From positions 1 through 50,459 of the forward strand of contig CAMDGX010000026.1 in assembly GCA_945897825.1 (NCBI GenBank): a DNA stretch of 50,459 nt, written 5' to 3'. The stretch comes from Asaia bogorensis (lineage in GTDB: Bacteria; Pseudomonadota; Alphaproteobacteria; Acetobacterales; Acetobacteraceae). Of this stretch, positions 1 to 8,792 are shown piece after piece. The notes below the pieces were generated by a model, which did not search any database, had not been told where the DNA came from, and was given only the letters and a program-made list of their open reading frames with translations. The position numbers and the translations under genes were made by a program. How positions within the stretch are numbered: the stretch's first letter is position 1; each line of letters opens with the position of its first letter.

Positions 1-111
1 CCGGGCCACCTCCACGAAGCAGGCACCAGGTGCCTCTGCCTCGGCGACAATCCGCAACTTCTCGTCCAGCCGCCAACGGCGGCGACGCTCAACCCCGGTG
101 ATGATTTCCAC
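1..111 (-). CDS. IS66-type transposase OrfA fragment (N-terminus, cut by window edge)
   Basis: The minus strand from a GTG at 111 encodes about 37 residues with the pattern EIITG-ERRRRW-EKLRIVAEA, ending at the window edge. This is the start of the small helix-turn-helix OrfA protein of IS66-family elements, a DNA-binding accessory of transposition. A GGAG-type ribosome binding site lies about 10 bases upstream of the GTG. Only the N-terminus is present, so intactness cannot be judged. Identification rests on the conserved RRRRW...EKLRIVAEA segment. Confidence 0.7.
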   Translation of the reverse strand, partial: MEIITGVERRRRWRLDEKLRIVAEAEAPGACFVEVAR

Positions 112-137
112 CGCTGACCCCAGCTCCCGTCCTTAAA

Positions 138-148
138 GGCGTTCTTAC
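138..148 (-). repeat. Probable terminal inverted repeat of the IS66-type element
   Basis: On the minus strand the sequence GTAAGAACGCC lies about 27 bases upstream of the OrfA GTG. IS66-family elements characteristically begin with GTAA. The partner end is outside the window, so the call depends on position and the GTAA start only. Confidence 0.4.
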
Positions 149-476
149 AGGCGCCGCTAAGGTCAGATCCGGGATTCAACCAGGCAAGGCAGCCGTCGCC
201 GGACGGCTACCCTCACTCCACCTCGCAGGAGAAGGAGCCGCCGGCAAACACCGGGGACAGCACAAACGACGAACCGTAGAGGACCATGCCGCAACGCGGC
301 GTCAGGACGCTCTAGGGCGAATATTCATCGGTGGGGTCACCCGTCAGCCGAACTCAGCGCCTCGCGGCCGCGCAGAGAACGAGTCCGATCCACAAGTCGC
401 CCGACAGCCCGAACCGAACTGAAAGGCGACTGCATGAAAATTTTTTTCTTGCCGCTCCGCTATCCGAGCAACCGAT
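149..476. other. Non-coding gap between IS66 fragment and ecfG
   Basis: No convincing gene. A 24-codon minus-strand reading frame (213-287) exists but lacks a ribosome binding site or recognisable features. No strong terminator downstream of ecfG is visible. The stretch may contain debris left by IS insertion. Confidence 0.5.
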
Positions 477-1052
477 CTAAACGTCAGCGATGCCCCGCGC
501 CGTCCACGCCTTGTCAACGGCCGCATCCCACGCCCGATCGCTTTCCAGCGGGTTCTGCGGCGCAAGATTTAGAATTTCGGCCAACTTTGCCCGCGCCCTA
601 CTTGCACGGCTCTTCATCGTGCCGACAGCGCAGCCGCAAATTGTAGCTGCCTCCTCATAAGACAAGCCTGAAGCCCCCACGAGGATCAGCGCCTCGCGTT
701 GCTCGTCCGCGAGCAACGCGAGCGCATCGCGAAACTCCAACAGCCGCATATGCCCTTCCTGGGCCGGGCGCGCAGCTAGTCTGGCTGCGAACCTCCCGTC
801 CTCATCACCCACTTCATGGCGACGCTTGCGGAATTCGGAGTAGAACTCGTTCCGAAGAATCGTGCATAGCCAAGCCACCATGTTGGATCCCGGCTGAAAG
901 CTGGACAGGTTTGCCCACGCTTTTACCAGTGTTTCCTGCACCAAGTCATCCGCCCGTGCCGTACGACCACAAAGGGATACAGCGAATCCGCGCAATTTTG
1001 GCACCGCCGCCAGCAGCTCATCCTTGGTTCGAACGCAATCCGAGACGGTCAT
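477..1052 (-). CDS. ecfG: EcfG-type RNA polymerase sigma factor (general stress response)
   Basis: 191 aa, the usual size for an ECF sigma factor. Region sigma2 covers roughly residues 12-75 (LVQETLVKAW, then MVAWLCTILRNEFYSEFRK) and sigma4 roughly 108-160 (ALALLADEQREALILV, then YEEAATICGCAVGTMKSR). This is the EcfG (ECF15) class that directs general stress transcription in Alphaproteobacteria and is held inactive by NepR. Its ATG overlaps the stop of nepR by 4 bases, so the two are translationally coupled. The nepR-ecfG operon is divergent from phyR, the classic arrangement. A GGAAC-N16-CGTT promoter ahead of nepR indicates autoregulation. Promoters matching its expected target recur through the first 17 kb. 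Confidence 0.95.
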   Translation of the reverse strand: MTVSDCVRTKDELLAAVPKLRGFAVSLCGRTARADDLVQETLVKAWANLSSFQPGSNMVAWLCTILRNEFYSEFRKRRHEVGDEDGRFAARLAARPAQEGHMRLLEFRDALALLADEQREALILVGASGLSYEEAATICGCAVGTMKSRASRARAKLAEILNLAPQNPLESDRAWDAAVDKAWTARGIADV

Positions 1053-1351
1053 GACTTGCCCGCCTGTTTGCGCTCCAACTCCTCAAGCAACTGCACAAAC
1101 CGGTCCGGAATGGGCTCGTTGACCACCTCGTCATACAACGCGCGCAACTGGCGGCTGATCAACTGCTCGACGGCAGGCGCCGCCCCGCGGCCAACTGCCT
1201 CGTCCAACTCTCGGCCCGCTCGGGTCTTCACCCTGCGGGACATTTCCGAAGCCTGCGCCGGCACGGCAGGCTTGCGCTGGTCCATCTGCACCTCCCCATC
1301 GGGCCGGGCCACCATGGCCAGTTCTCGCGCCCGCGACACAATATTCATCAT
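1049..1351 (-). CDS. nepR: NepR anti-sigma factor
   Basis: 100 aa from the ATG at 1351; the frame is open to 1489 but that would overlap phyR and pass through the promoter. The start fits a GGAAGG ribosome binding site just upstream and a promoter about 30 bases away. The C-terminal core, about residues 63-95 (ISRQLRALYDEVVNEPIPDR followed by FVQLLEELER), is the two-helix NepR signature. NepR binds EcfG in unstressed cells and is captured by phosphorylated PhyR under stress. The N-terminal 60 residues are variable and probably disordered. An alternative ATG at 1348 gives one residue less. Confidence 0.92.
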   Translation of the reverse strand: MMNIVSRARELAMVARPDGEVQMDQRKPAVPAQASEMSRRVKTRAGRELDEAVGRGAAPAVEQLISRQLRALYDEVVNEPIPDRFVQLLEELERKQAGKS

Positions 1352-1378
1352 GGCCCTTCCGGCAATCTCGCATTCTTG

Positions 1379-1403
1379 AACGCGCGATCGGGCAAGTGGT
1401 TCC
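1379..1403 (-). promoter_or_regulatory. EcfG-type promoter of nepR-ecfG
   Basis: Read on the minus strand: GGAAC (1399-1403), a 16-base spacer, CGTT (1379-1382). This is an exact match to the established EcfG consensus, 28 bases before the nepR ATG. It implies positive autoregulation of the sigma factor operon. Confidence 0.85.
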
Positions 1404-1481
1404 CATGTTACATAGCAGTGCGAGACTCCCTTTGCTAAGGCTGACAGCGCCGAGGGACCGCGTCTGGCACAGGGGAGCCTC

Positions 1482-2294
1482 ATGACCAACGTTGCCGCTA
1501 TCGCCTCACATATTCCCTACCTCCGCCGATTTGCGCGTGCCCTTACCGGCAGTCAGAACAGCGGAGACGCCTATGTTGTCGCCGTTATTGAGGCAGTGAT
1601 GGAGGGAACCACCTCGCAATCGCCGTCACCTACGCGCCTGTCTATGTTCCGGGCCTTCCTGCGGATCTGGGGTTCCATCCCGGTCAATCGCGGCGGAACC
1701 GCCGATCCCGAGAACCCACTCATGGAAACAGCGCACAGCCGCCTCGAAGCGATCACTCCGCTGCCCCGCGTGGCCTTCCTGCTCAATGCGCTCGAAGGCT
1801 TCAGCACTGAAGAGATCGGCGAGATCATGGGCCGCACGACTTCCGACATACAGGCACTGCTCGGAATGGCGAGCTCCGAAATCGCCGCCCACCTGTCCAC
1901 CGACGTGCTGATCATCGAAGACGAGCCGATCATTGCCATGGATCTGGAGGCAGTGGTCACCAGCCTGGGCCATCGCGTCATGCACGTTGCCCGCACACGG
2001 CGCGAAGCGGTTGCTGCGATGGCTGACCACCGCCCCGGGCTGGTCCTGGCGGACATCCAACTCGCTGACGGCAGCAATGGGCTCGATGCCGTGAAGGAGA
2101 TCCTGGCCGTATGCAGCGTGCCGGTAGTTTTCATCACCGCGTATCCAGAGCGCCTCCTTACCGGCAGCAGGCCGGAACCGACCTTCCTCATCACCAAGCC
2201 GTTCCGCACCGATGCGGTAAAGGCCATCATCACCCAGGCGCTGTTCTTCGACCGTCGCGCCTCCCTTGCTGCCACGCCACCTGCCGCAGGCTAG
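1482..2294 (+). CDS. phyR: PhyR response regulator (anti-anti-sigma)
   Basis: 270 aa. Residues 1-135 are an EcfG-like sigma domain that mimics the sigma factor; residues 141-255 are a receiver domain with acidic pair E146/D147, phospho-acceptor D191 (LADIQLADG) and K239 (ITKPF). The FITAYPERLLTG segment around 218-229 is the alpha4-beta5 signature of PhyR receivers. When phosphorylated, PhyR binds NepR and frees EcfG. The ATG follows an AGGGGAG ribosome binding site. It is divergent from nepR-ecfG. No exact EcfG promoter was found in front of it, so its own promoter is unresolved. Confidence 0.95.
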   Translation: MTNVAAIASHIPYLRRFARALTGSQNSGDAYVVAVIEAVMEGTTSQSPSPTRLSMFRAFLRIWGSIPVNRGGTADPENPLMETAHSRLEAITPLPRVAFLLNALEGFSTEEIGEIMGRTTSDIQALLGMASSEIAAHLSTDVLIIEDEPIIAMDLEAVVTSLGHRVMHVARTRREAVAAMADHRPGLVLADIQLADGSNGLDAVKEILAVCSVPVVFITAYPERLLTGSRPEPTFLITKPFRTDAVKAIITQALFFDRRASLAATPPAAG

Positions 2295-2435
2295 GGCCGG
2301 TGCGGCTGGCTCCCCGCAGAGTGCGCCGATAGCAACGGATCCGCGGCCCTACGCGGGCCTACTGCATCCCGACTCATATTCGAGCGGGATGGGCGGGGGC
2401 GTGGCGACAGGGCCCGAGACGAATCGAGGAACGTC

Positions 2436-4205
2436 ATGAACGCCGTTGGGGAATTGAAGCCCCTAACCGATCCGGCGCCAGCGGAGCCATCCAGCGACGC
2501 GCTCTCCGCCTGGCCCATGGTCGGGGTTAGACGGCGACAGACGCTACTGGCCGCCGCCGCCGGCTTCCTGTTGCTCGCCCTGGCCAGCATGTTCGCGGGC
2601 TACCTCGCCTGGCGCACTCTTCGGGGCAGCGATGCACTCGTCGCGACGGCTGAACGGCGTGAGGCAGCTGTCCAGATCGCTGAGTCACTCCTGGGCGCGG
2701 AGGCGGCGCAACGCGACTATCTCCTGCGCCGCGACCCGGTCGATCGTGTGGCGTTCGACGCGGTCGCGGCACAGCTCCAGACGATGCTGGCACAGCTCGC
2801 CATCACCCCGTCCACCACAGAGTTGCACAGGACCGCCACCCAGGCTGTAGGCATGTTGGAACGCACCATGGGACTCGTCACGGCTGGGCGACCTCTGACC
2901 GCGCCGGATGACGCAGCAGCCCGACAGGCCGTCGCCGCAGCGCAGCGGCAGGCATACGTCCTGATTTCGGCCGCAGGCCAGGAGCAGGTAAGCATTGCCG
3001 CCCGCCAACGCCACATGGGAACGCAAGTGGTATTGGCGATTGTCGTATGCCTCCTGGGCTCGGCGGCGCTCGCGCTTCTCCTGCTGCGCGATACGCGTCG
3101 TCACCTGTCGCAGTTGACCCAACGCGAATCCCGGCTGCACCAGATCTCCACCACGCTGGACCAACGCGTCGCGGAGCGAACCCGAGCGCTGACAGAGGCG
3201 AATATGCGCTTCGAGATCGCACTGAGCGCCTCAGGCGTCACCGTGGGGCTGCAGAATCGCGACTTGCGCTTCACCTGGATCAGCAAGGGTGATTTCGGCC
3301 AGCCGCCAGAGGCGATGCTGGGTCGTACCGATGAGGAACTGAACCCCGACCCGTCCATGACCTCGGTCACCGCCATCAAGTCCGCAGTCGTCGAGAGCGG
3401 CGAGGCCGCTCGGCGCGAAGTGCGTCTGGTGCATGACGGCACCGAGCGCTGGCTCGACCTTTCCGTCCAGCCGGTACGCGACGAGTCGGGCTCGATCAAC
3501 GGCATCATCGCAGCCGCCATCGATATTACCCGCTACAAGGAACAGGAAACGCGCATCCGCCTGCTCATGCGCGAGGTCACGCACCGTTCGCTGAACCTGT
3601 TGGCGGTCATCGAAGCGATCATGCGGCAAACCGCCAGCAACGCCACCACGGTCGCCGACTTCGAAGTGCGCTTCTCCTCGCGCCTGCAGTCCCTCGCCGG
3701 CTCCCATGACCTCCTGGTGCAGGAGGATTGGTCCGGCGCGTCCCTGCGCGCCCTCGTGCGCTCCCAGCTCGGCCATTTCGCCGACATCACGGATTCCCAG
3801 GTCGAGATTGCCGGCCCCCCGCTGCACCTGCAACCCGACGCCGCACAGCATATTGGGATGGCGCTGCACGAGTTGGCCGCTAACGCAGCGCGCTACGGCG
3901 CCTTGTCGGTGCCGGGTGGCATGGTGCAGATCGGCTGGCGCATGCTGCCGGGCACCCCGCCCGCGCCCCCCGCTACCGATCCGACCCAGGTAGGGCAGCA
4001 CGAGGCGATCGGGGAACATGTCGAACTGAGCTGGCAGGAAGTCGGCGGGCCACCCGTGTCCCCACCGACCCGCCGCGGCTTCGGCCGCATCGTCATCGAG
4101 CGCACGGTGGCGCGCGGTGTGCACGGTCAGGTGAAGGCCGACTACCTTCCGGAAGGCCTACGCTGGACCCTCACCTTCCCCGCTACTGCCATCGTACGAT
4201 CCTGA
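2436..4205 (+). CDS. Sensor histidine kinase, CHASE3-PAS-HWE/HisKA_2 (PhyK-like)
   Basis: 589 aa inner-membrane sensor kinase. Membrane segments are near residues 36-58 and 198-217, flanking a helical periplasmic CHASE3-like domain (about 60-195). A short coiled coil follows (about 225-255), then PAS (about 256-368). The dimerization/phosphoacceptor helix has H383 in REVTHRSLNLLAVIEAI, the HWE/HisKA_2 pattern. The ATPase domain has an N-box near N483 (ALHELAANAARYGAL) and the late motif RRGFGRIVIERTV. HWE/HisKA_2 kinases are the known phosphodonors of PhyR, and the position directly behind phyR supports that pairing, although direct phosphotransfer is inference. The stimulus is unknown. Confidence 0.88.
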   Translation: MNAVGELKPLTDPAPAEPSSDALSAWPMVGVRRRQTLLAAAAGFLLLALASMFAGYLAWRTLRGSDALVATAERREAAVQIAESLLGAEAAQRDYLLRRDPVDRVAFDAVAAQLQTMLAQLAITPSTTELHRTATQAVGMLERTMGLVTAGRPLTAPDDAAARQAVAAAQRQAYVLISAAGQEQVSIAARQRHMGTQVVLAIVVCLLGSAALALLLLRDTRRHLSQLTQRESRLHQISTTLDQRVAERTRALTEANMRFEIALSASGVTVGLQNRDLRFTWISKGDFGQPPEAMLGRTDEELNPDPSMTSVTAIKSAVVESGEAARREVRLVHDGTERWLDLSVQPVRDESGSINGIIAAAIDITRYKEQETRIRLLMREVTHRSLNLLAVIEAIMRQTASNATTVADFEVRFSSRLQSLAGSHDLLVQEDWSGASLRALVRSQLGHFADITDSQVEIAGPPLHLQPDAAQHIGMALHELAANAARYGALSVPGGMVQIGWRMLPGTPPAPPATDPTQVGQHEAIGEHVELSWQEVGGPPVSPPTRRGFGRIVIERTVARGVHGQVKADYLPEGLRWTLTFPATAIVRS

Positions 4206-4223
4206 TCGCCTGCGCAACAGCTC

Positions 4224-4248
4224 CGAACCCTGCAGCGGCCGCCGCGTT
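4224..4248 (+). promoter_or_regulatory. Candidate EcfG-type promoter upstream of the flavin-fold stress protein
   Basis: CGAAC (4224-4228), 16-base spacer, CGTT (4245-4248). One mismatch to the GGAAC -35 element, exact spacing and exact -10. It lies 53 bases before the ATG at 4302. Confidence 0.5.
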
Positions 4249-4301
4249 GCCTGCGCGACACGGCAATCGCCGAGCAGCATAATGGAACGGAACCCAGGAA
4301 C

Positions 4302-4790
4302 ATGACCGACGACGCCACACGCGATGCGATCTGGGAGAAGGTGCGGAGCATCGAAACCTGCATGCTGGCCACCCGCGACGGCGACCAGTTCCGTTCGCGC
4401 CCGATGACCGCGATCCCGCGCACCAGCCAGAACGTCATCTGGTTCTTCGCCGATGCCAATGACCATAAGGACGATGAATTGGCACGCGACCCCCATGCAT
4501 GCCTCGCCTTCGCCGAACCGCAGAGCCACTGCTACGTCTCATTGTCCGGCCGAATCGACATGGTGCGCGACCGCCAGATCATCGACGAGCTGTGGAACGA
4601 GTCCGCTGCCCGTTACTTTTCACAAGGCCCCGGCGACCCACGCATCCTGCTGCTGCGGTTCGAACCGGAAATCGGCGAATACTGGGACGGGCCGTCCGGC
4701 AGCATCGCCGCCGTGTTCCACTTCCTGAAGTCGGCAGTGACCGGGCATCCAACGGCACAAGGCACCAGCGGTCGCACCCGCCTTGCCTGA
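4302..4790 (+). CDS. Pyridoxamine 5'-phosphate oxidase-fold general stress protein
   Basis: 162 aa with the split-barrel flavin-binding fold of the general stress protein 26 / PNPOx-like family: an early IETCMLATRDGDQFRSRPM strand-turn-strand, IWFFADANDHK, then a late RILLLRFEPEIGEYWDGPSG. Members bind FMN, FAD or F420. The substrate is unknown here. It probably does not make pyridoxal phosphate, because the family is much broader than PdxH. The ATG follows AGGAAC. It is the first gene of a probable two-gene unit with the small DUF883-like protein and carries a candidate EcfG promoter. Confidence 0.8.
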   Translation: MTDDATRDAIWEKVRSIETCMLATRDGDQFRSRPMTAIPRTSQNVIWFFADANDHKDDELARDPHACLAFAEPQSHCYVSLSGRIDMVRDRQIIDELWNESAARYFSQGPGDPRILLLRFEPEIGEYWDGPSGSIAAVFHFLKSAVTGHPTAQGTSGRTRLA

Positions 4791-4827
4791 AGCCACCCCA
4801 CGGCCCCCCCGCGCACAGGAGATGGGA

Positions 4828-5049
4828 ATGCCCCAAACACGCAATCGAATGCATGCAATGGCTCGCGATGCCCGCGACGGCATCGACGATGTGATGACAA
4901 TGGCGTCTGATCAGGGTCGCCGCGCGATGCACGCTGGTGAAGCGGTGGCCGAGGAAGCAACCCGCCACATTCGCGACTATCCGCTCGCCACCGTCTTTGC
5001 CGCCGCCGCATTGGGGCTCTTCACGGGCTTTCTCTTGTCGCGGCGCTGA
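4828..5049 (+). CDS. DUF883/ElaB-YqjD-like small membrane-anchored protein
   Basis: 73 aa from the ATG at 4828, chosen because AGGAG (4817-4821) is six bases away; the ATG at 4822 is too close to it. The N-terminal half is a charged helix (ARDARDGIDDVMTMASDQ). The C-terminus is one membrane segment ending in two arginines (YPLATVFAAAALGLFTGFLL). E. coli relatives ElaB and YqjD are stationary-phase, inner-membrane-anchored proteins that associate with ribosomes. A second protein of this design lies at 11650-11919. Confidence 0.7.
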   Translation: MPQTRNRMHAMARDARDGIDDVMTMASDQGRRAMHAGEAVAEEATRHIRDYPLATVFAAAALGLFTGFLLSRR

Positions 5050-5175
5050 CCGAACCAGGACTTCGAGGGCCATATCAAACAGTCGTGTGGTCCAAGCAAC
5101 GAAACGCCGCACTAGGAACGGAACCGCCACTGCCGCATTCCTAGGACGTGCGGCTTCCGGCTTCCCGCCCCGCAC

Positions 5176-5223
5176 CACCGGACGGCTAGCGTCGCCTCCC
5201 CCACGGCGTCTGGCCGTCCGGTG
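5176..5223. terminator. Long-stem hairpin downstream of the 4302-5049 unit
   Basis: CACCGGACGGC (5176-5186) pairs perfectly with GCCGTCCGGTG (5213-5223) across a 26-base loop. There is no following T-run. It could end the upstream unit, or be a regulatory structure in the leader of opgG, which starts at 5290. Confidence 0.4.
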
Positions 5224-5289
5224 TCTTCGCGCCGGCGCCGGCTGGGGCCATGTGCAATCGCAGTGCAGTCGGACAGCGTGAGGAGCGAG

Positions 5290-6828
5290 ATGCGGCGTCG
5301 CAGCCTGATACTGGGAACGCTTGCCGTTCCGGCGATTATGAACACCCGCACTGCGGGGGTGTCGCAGACCGTGCCCGATGCAGCCTTCCTGTCCACCCCG
5401 TTCGACATAACGACAGTGCCTTCGCTGGCCCGGGCTCTGGCCGCGCAGCCTCATCGGCCACGCAATGACTCCCTGCCGCCCTTTCTCGCCCGCCTCACCT
5501 ACGATGGTTACCGTCGCCTGCGTTACGATCCCGCGCAGGCATTGTGGCGACAGGGCGACCTACCGTTCCAGCTGCAACCGCATCATCGCGGCTTCCTGTT
5601 CCATGACCGCGTTGAGTTGTTCGAGGTTGCCGACGCTCAAGCAACCCGCCTGCGCTACCAGTCCGACGCGTTCACGTTTGACGGGCGGAAACTCCAGGAT
5701 GGCCCGCTTCCCGATGGCCCCGGAGATCTCGGATTCGCTGGCTTCCGGCTTTTGCATCCACTGAACCGCCCGGACCACTTCGACGAGGTCTGCAGCTTTC
5801 TCGGCGCCAGCTATTTCCGTGCACTCGGCCGCGGCCATGTCTACGGGCTGTCGGCGCGCGGCCTGTCGATCGGCACCGCCGATCCGGCCGGCGAGGAGTT
5901 CCCCGCCTTCACCGCCTTCTGGCTGGAACGCCCAACCCCGGGGGACCGTCATGTGGTGGTCCACGCGCTGCTGGAATCCGCCAGCCTAACCGGCGCTTGG
6001 CGCTTCCACATCGTCCCCGGCGAGGCCACCGTTATGGAGGCACACGCCACACTGTTCCCGAGGCGCGACGTCAGACGCATTGGCGTGGCACCCGCCACCA
6101 GCATGTTTTTCTTCGCGCCCCACGACCGCGATCGAATCTCCGACTACCGCGCGGCGGTGCACGATTCGGATGGCCTGCTGATCCGAACCGGCGCGGGCGA
6201 GCAACTCTGGCGTCCCCTCGCCAATCCGCAACAACTCCAGCTGAGCGGCTTCCAGGACGACAACCCGCAAGGCTTCGGGCTGATGCAGCGCAGTCGCACC
6301 TTCGCCGACTTCAACGATCTCGAGGCCGCCTACCACCGTCGGCCAAGCCTCTGGGTCGAACCACTCGAAAGCTGGGGAGCCGGCGAAGTCACGCTGGTGG
6401 AGATCCCAACCCGCAGCGAGATCCACGATAACATCGTCGCCGCATGGTCCCCTCGCGACGGACTGCGGGCCAACACGCCCACCACGTTGCACTACCGCAT
6501 GTACTGGCTAGGTCAGGCACTGGGCGACGGCCGCCTTCTCCGATTCGCCGCCACCCGGCAAGGCTTCGTCGACGAAGCGAAGGTGCGCCGCTTCGTACTG
6601 GACACCACCCCCGGCGAGGGGGCCGCAACGCCGCTGCCCACTGCCGAGGTGACCGCCAGCGCCGGTGCCGTCGACAACGTGGTGGTGCAGCCGAACCCTG
6701 AAACAGGCGGGCTGCGCTTGGTCTTCGAATTGCGGCCTGGCACAGCGCGCCTGGTGGAGCTGCGCGCCAGGCTGGCGCGTGGCGGCAAGCCGGCTTCGGA
6801 AACCTGGGTCTACCGATGGACACCCTGA
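5290..6828 (+). CDS. opgG: Periplasmic glucan biosynthesis protein (OpgG/OpgD family)
   Basis: 512 aa, normal family length. The start at 5290 is chosen over 5221 because GAGGAG lies directly upstream and an export signal begins there. The signal starts MRRRSLILGTL and has twin arginines, more like the Tat-exported OpgD than Sec-exported OpgG. The mature protein carries the MdoG-fold features: SLPPFLARLTYDGYRRLRYD, RDVRRIGVAPATSMFFFAPH and a C-terminal beta-sandwich. It acts in the periplasm on the beta-glucan backbone made by OpgH. It overlaps opgH by 13 bases. Osmoregulated periplasmic glucans contribute to envelope stress tolerance. Confidence 0.88.
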   Translation: MRRRSLILGTLAVPAIMNTRTAGVSQTVPDAAFLSTPFDITTVPSLARALAAQPHRPRNDSLPPFLARLTYDGYRRLRYDPAQALWRQGDLPFQLQPHHRGFLFHDRVELFEVADAQATRLRYQSDAFTFDGRKLQDGPLPDGPGDLGFAGFRLLHPLNRPDHFDEVCSFLGASYFRALGRGHVYGLSARGLSIGTADPAGEEFPAFTAFWLERPTPGDRHVVVHALLESASLTGAWRFHIVPGEATVMEAHATLFPRRDVRRIGVAPATSMFFFAPHDRDRISDYRAAVHDSDGLLIRTGAGEQLWRPLANPQQLQLSGFQDDNPQGFGLMQRSRTFADFNDLEAAYHRRPSLWVEPLESWGAGEVTLVEIPTRSEIHDNIVAAWSPRDGLRANTPTTLHYRMYWLGQALGDGRLLRFAATRQGFVDEAKVRRFVLDTTPGEGAATPLPTAEVTASAGAVDNVVVQPNPETGGLRLVFELRPGTARLVELRARLARGGKPASETWVYRWTP

Positions 6829-8792
6829 CCTCGCGCGCCAGCCGCGAGATCCTGCCCGCGGAAGCACCGCTGGCCATGCCCGTCCAGGATCTCGCCCGCG
6901 CCCCGCCATTCCACAAACATCCGCCGGCGCCTCCGCTGATGTGGTTGCGCCGTCTCCTGGTGGTCGGCGGCGCATTGGCGCTGACCGTGGCGGCCACGAC
7001 GGAGATGTCGAAGGTCCTGGGGCTCGCGCGCTTCACGGTCACCGGACTGGCACTTACCGCGTTGTTCGCCTTGCTGTTCCTGTGGCTCGCACTTTCCTTC
7101 ACCAGCGCACTCGCCGGCCTGCCTGCCTTGCTGTTCCGACAGCAAACACCCGCACCGACACTTCCGCGCACACGTACCGCACTCCTGATGCCGGTGTACA
7201 ATGAAGACATAGCCCGCATTGCCCCGGCGATCGCCGCCATGCGCACCGCGTTGGTCGCCACGAACGCCTCTCCCTGGTTCGACCTCTTCGTCCTCAGCGA
7301 CAGCACCGACCCTGTAAGGCAGGAAGCCGAATGGGCCGCAATCCGCGTTGTCGGCGCGGCCCCCGGACCGGCACTTTACTATCGCCACCGATCGAACAAC
7401 ACCGACCGCAAATCCGGCAACATCGCCGAATGGGTCGGCCGCTTCGGCGCAGCCTACCCGCAATTCCTGATCCTGGACGCCGATAGTCTGATGGAAGCCG
7501 AAACCCTTCGGGCTCTCGTCGCCATGATGGAACGGCAGCCCGACACCGCCCTGATCCAGACGCTGCCCGTACTGGCCGGTGGAGAAACTCTGTTCGCCCG
7601 CCTCCAGCAGTTTGCAAGCGCCGCCTACGGCCCCTTGATTGCCGCTGGCATCGCCGACTGGCACGGCGCCGAGGGCAATTATTGGGGCCACAACGCGCTG
7701 ATCCGGACCCGGGCCTTCGCCAGCACCTGCGGCCTGCCTCACCTTCCCGGCCGCAAGCCCTTTGGCGGCGCAATCCTCAGCCATGATTTTGTGGAAGCCG
7801 CGCTGCTTCGCCGTGCCGGGTGGGCAGTGCGTATGCTGCCCCTGTTGCCCGGGAGCCATGAGGCCGGCCCGCCCACACTGCCCGATATGGCGGCACGCGA
7901 CCGCCGCTGGTGCCAGGGCAACTTGCAGCACGCGGCAGTGCTGCCGGCGCGCGGGCTGCACTGGGTCAGCCGGCTGCACATGGCAACCGGCATCGCAGCC
8001 TATGCCAGTGCGCCACTGTGGCTTGGCTTCCTTCTGCTCGGTATTGCCGTCGCGCTCCAGGCTAAATTCCTGCGGCCCGAGTACTTCCCCCGAACCCATA
8101 CGCTGTTCCCGCAATGGCCGGTTGTCGATCCCGAACGCGCACTGCACATGCTCGTCGCCACCCTGCTGGTGCTGCTGGCGCCGAAGCTGTTGGCCGTCGC
8201 AGCGCTGCTGTTGCGCGGTCGGTCCGGCAGTTTCGGCGGCGCCCGCCGCCTGCTCACCGGTGTCGCGCTGGAGATCGTGCTGTCCGCGCTGCTTTCCCCG
8301 ATCACGATGGTAACCCAAGCCCGCCAGTTCATTCAGGTGCTCCGCGGCGCCGACAGCGGCTGGCAGGCACAGCGGCGCGACAGTGGTGGTACAGCATGGC
8401 GGGAGGCCTGGCGCTTCGCCCGTCTGCATGTCGCGCTCGGCCTCTTGCTCCTGATCCTCGCTCTCGCGGTGGCACCGCTCCTTGCCGCATGGATGGCGCC
8501 CGTTCTGGTCGGTCTCATTACAGCTGCACCCTTGTTGGTGCTTTCATCCAGCATTCGGGCCGGCGCCTGGCTGCGGCGGCATGGCATGCTGTCCACCCCG
8601 GTCGAGATCGCCCCTTCACCACTGCTCCGCGCAGCGGCCGCCCAGGTGCCCTTCTGCCTGCAAGCACCCGCACCCCGGCTCGCCGAGAGGTCCCACCATG
8701 CCCACACTCCGGATCACCCATGGCACCCTGTACCGCTACCACGCCCCGGTGGCGCTGACGGCGCACCGCCTGATGGTTCGGCCCCAGGATAG
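6816..8792 (+). CDS. opgH: Glucans biosynthesis glucosyltransferase OpgH
   Basis: 658 aa inner-membrane family-2 glycosyltransferase that polymerises the glucan backbone from UDP-glucose and moves it across the membrane. Two membrane segments lie near residues 43-60 and 70-98. The catalytic domain (about 120-385) shows LLMPVYNED, the DXD-type LILDADSLM, and ARDRRWCQGN, equivalent to the QXXRW motif. Several further membrane helices follow. The C-terminal 31 codons overlap the downstream transglutaminase gene by 95 bases in another frame. That tail is Pro/His-rich and unlike a membrane protein end, so the last part may be an extension after a recent frameshift. Confidence 0.9.
   Translation: MDTLTSRASREILPAEAPLAMPVQDLARAPPFHKHPPAPPLMWLRRLLVVGGALALTVAATTEMSKVLGLARFTVTGLALTALFALLFLWLALSFTSALAGLPALLFRQQTPAPTLPRTRTALLMPVYNEDIARIAPAIAAMRTALVATNASPWFDLFVLSDSTDPVRQEAEWAAIRVVGAAPGPALYYRHRSNNTDRKSGNIAEWVGRFGAAYPQFLILDADSLMEAETLRALVAMMERQPDTALIQTLPVLAGGETLFARLQQFASAAYGPLIAAGIADWHGAEGNYWGHNALIRTRAFASTCGLPHLPGRKPFGGAILSHDFVEAALLRRAGWAVRMLPLLPGSHEAGPPTLPDMAARDRRWCQGNLQHAAVLPARGLHWVSRLHMATGIAAYASAPLWLGFLLLGIAVALQAKFLRPEYFPRTHTLFPQWPVVDPERALHMLVATLLVLLAPKLLAVAALLLRGRSGSFGGARRLLTGVALEIVLSALLSPITMVTQARQFIQVLRGADSGWQAQRRDSGGTAWREAWRFARLHVALGLLLLILALAVAPLLAAWMAPVLVGLITAAPLLVLSSSIRAGAWLRRHGMLSTPVEIAPSPLLRAAAAQVPFCLQAPAPRLAERSHHAHTPDHPWHPVPLPRPGGADGAPPDGSAPG

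Noticed and set aside
213-287. A 24-codon minus-strand reading frame
   Set aside because: No ribosome binding site, no promoter, and close to IS debris; nothing beyond the open frame supports it.
5115-5139. GGAAC-N16-CATT upstream of opgG as an EcfG promoter
   Set aside because: The -10 box differs from CGTT at an important position and the site is 150 bases from the start codon; kept out of the promoter set.
6810-8429. A 539-codon antisense frame within opgH
   Set aside because: It is a shadow of the real opgH frame: Gln/Gly-rich translation without domains. Similar long antisense frames at 24851-26137 and 27225-28415 were rejected for the same reason.
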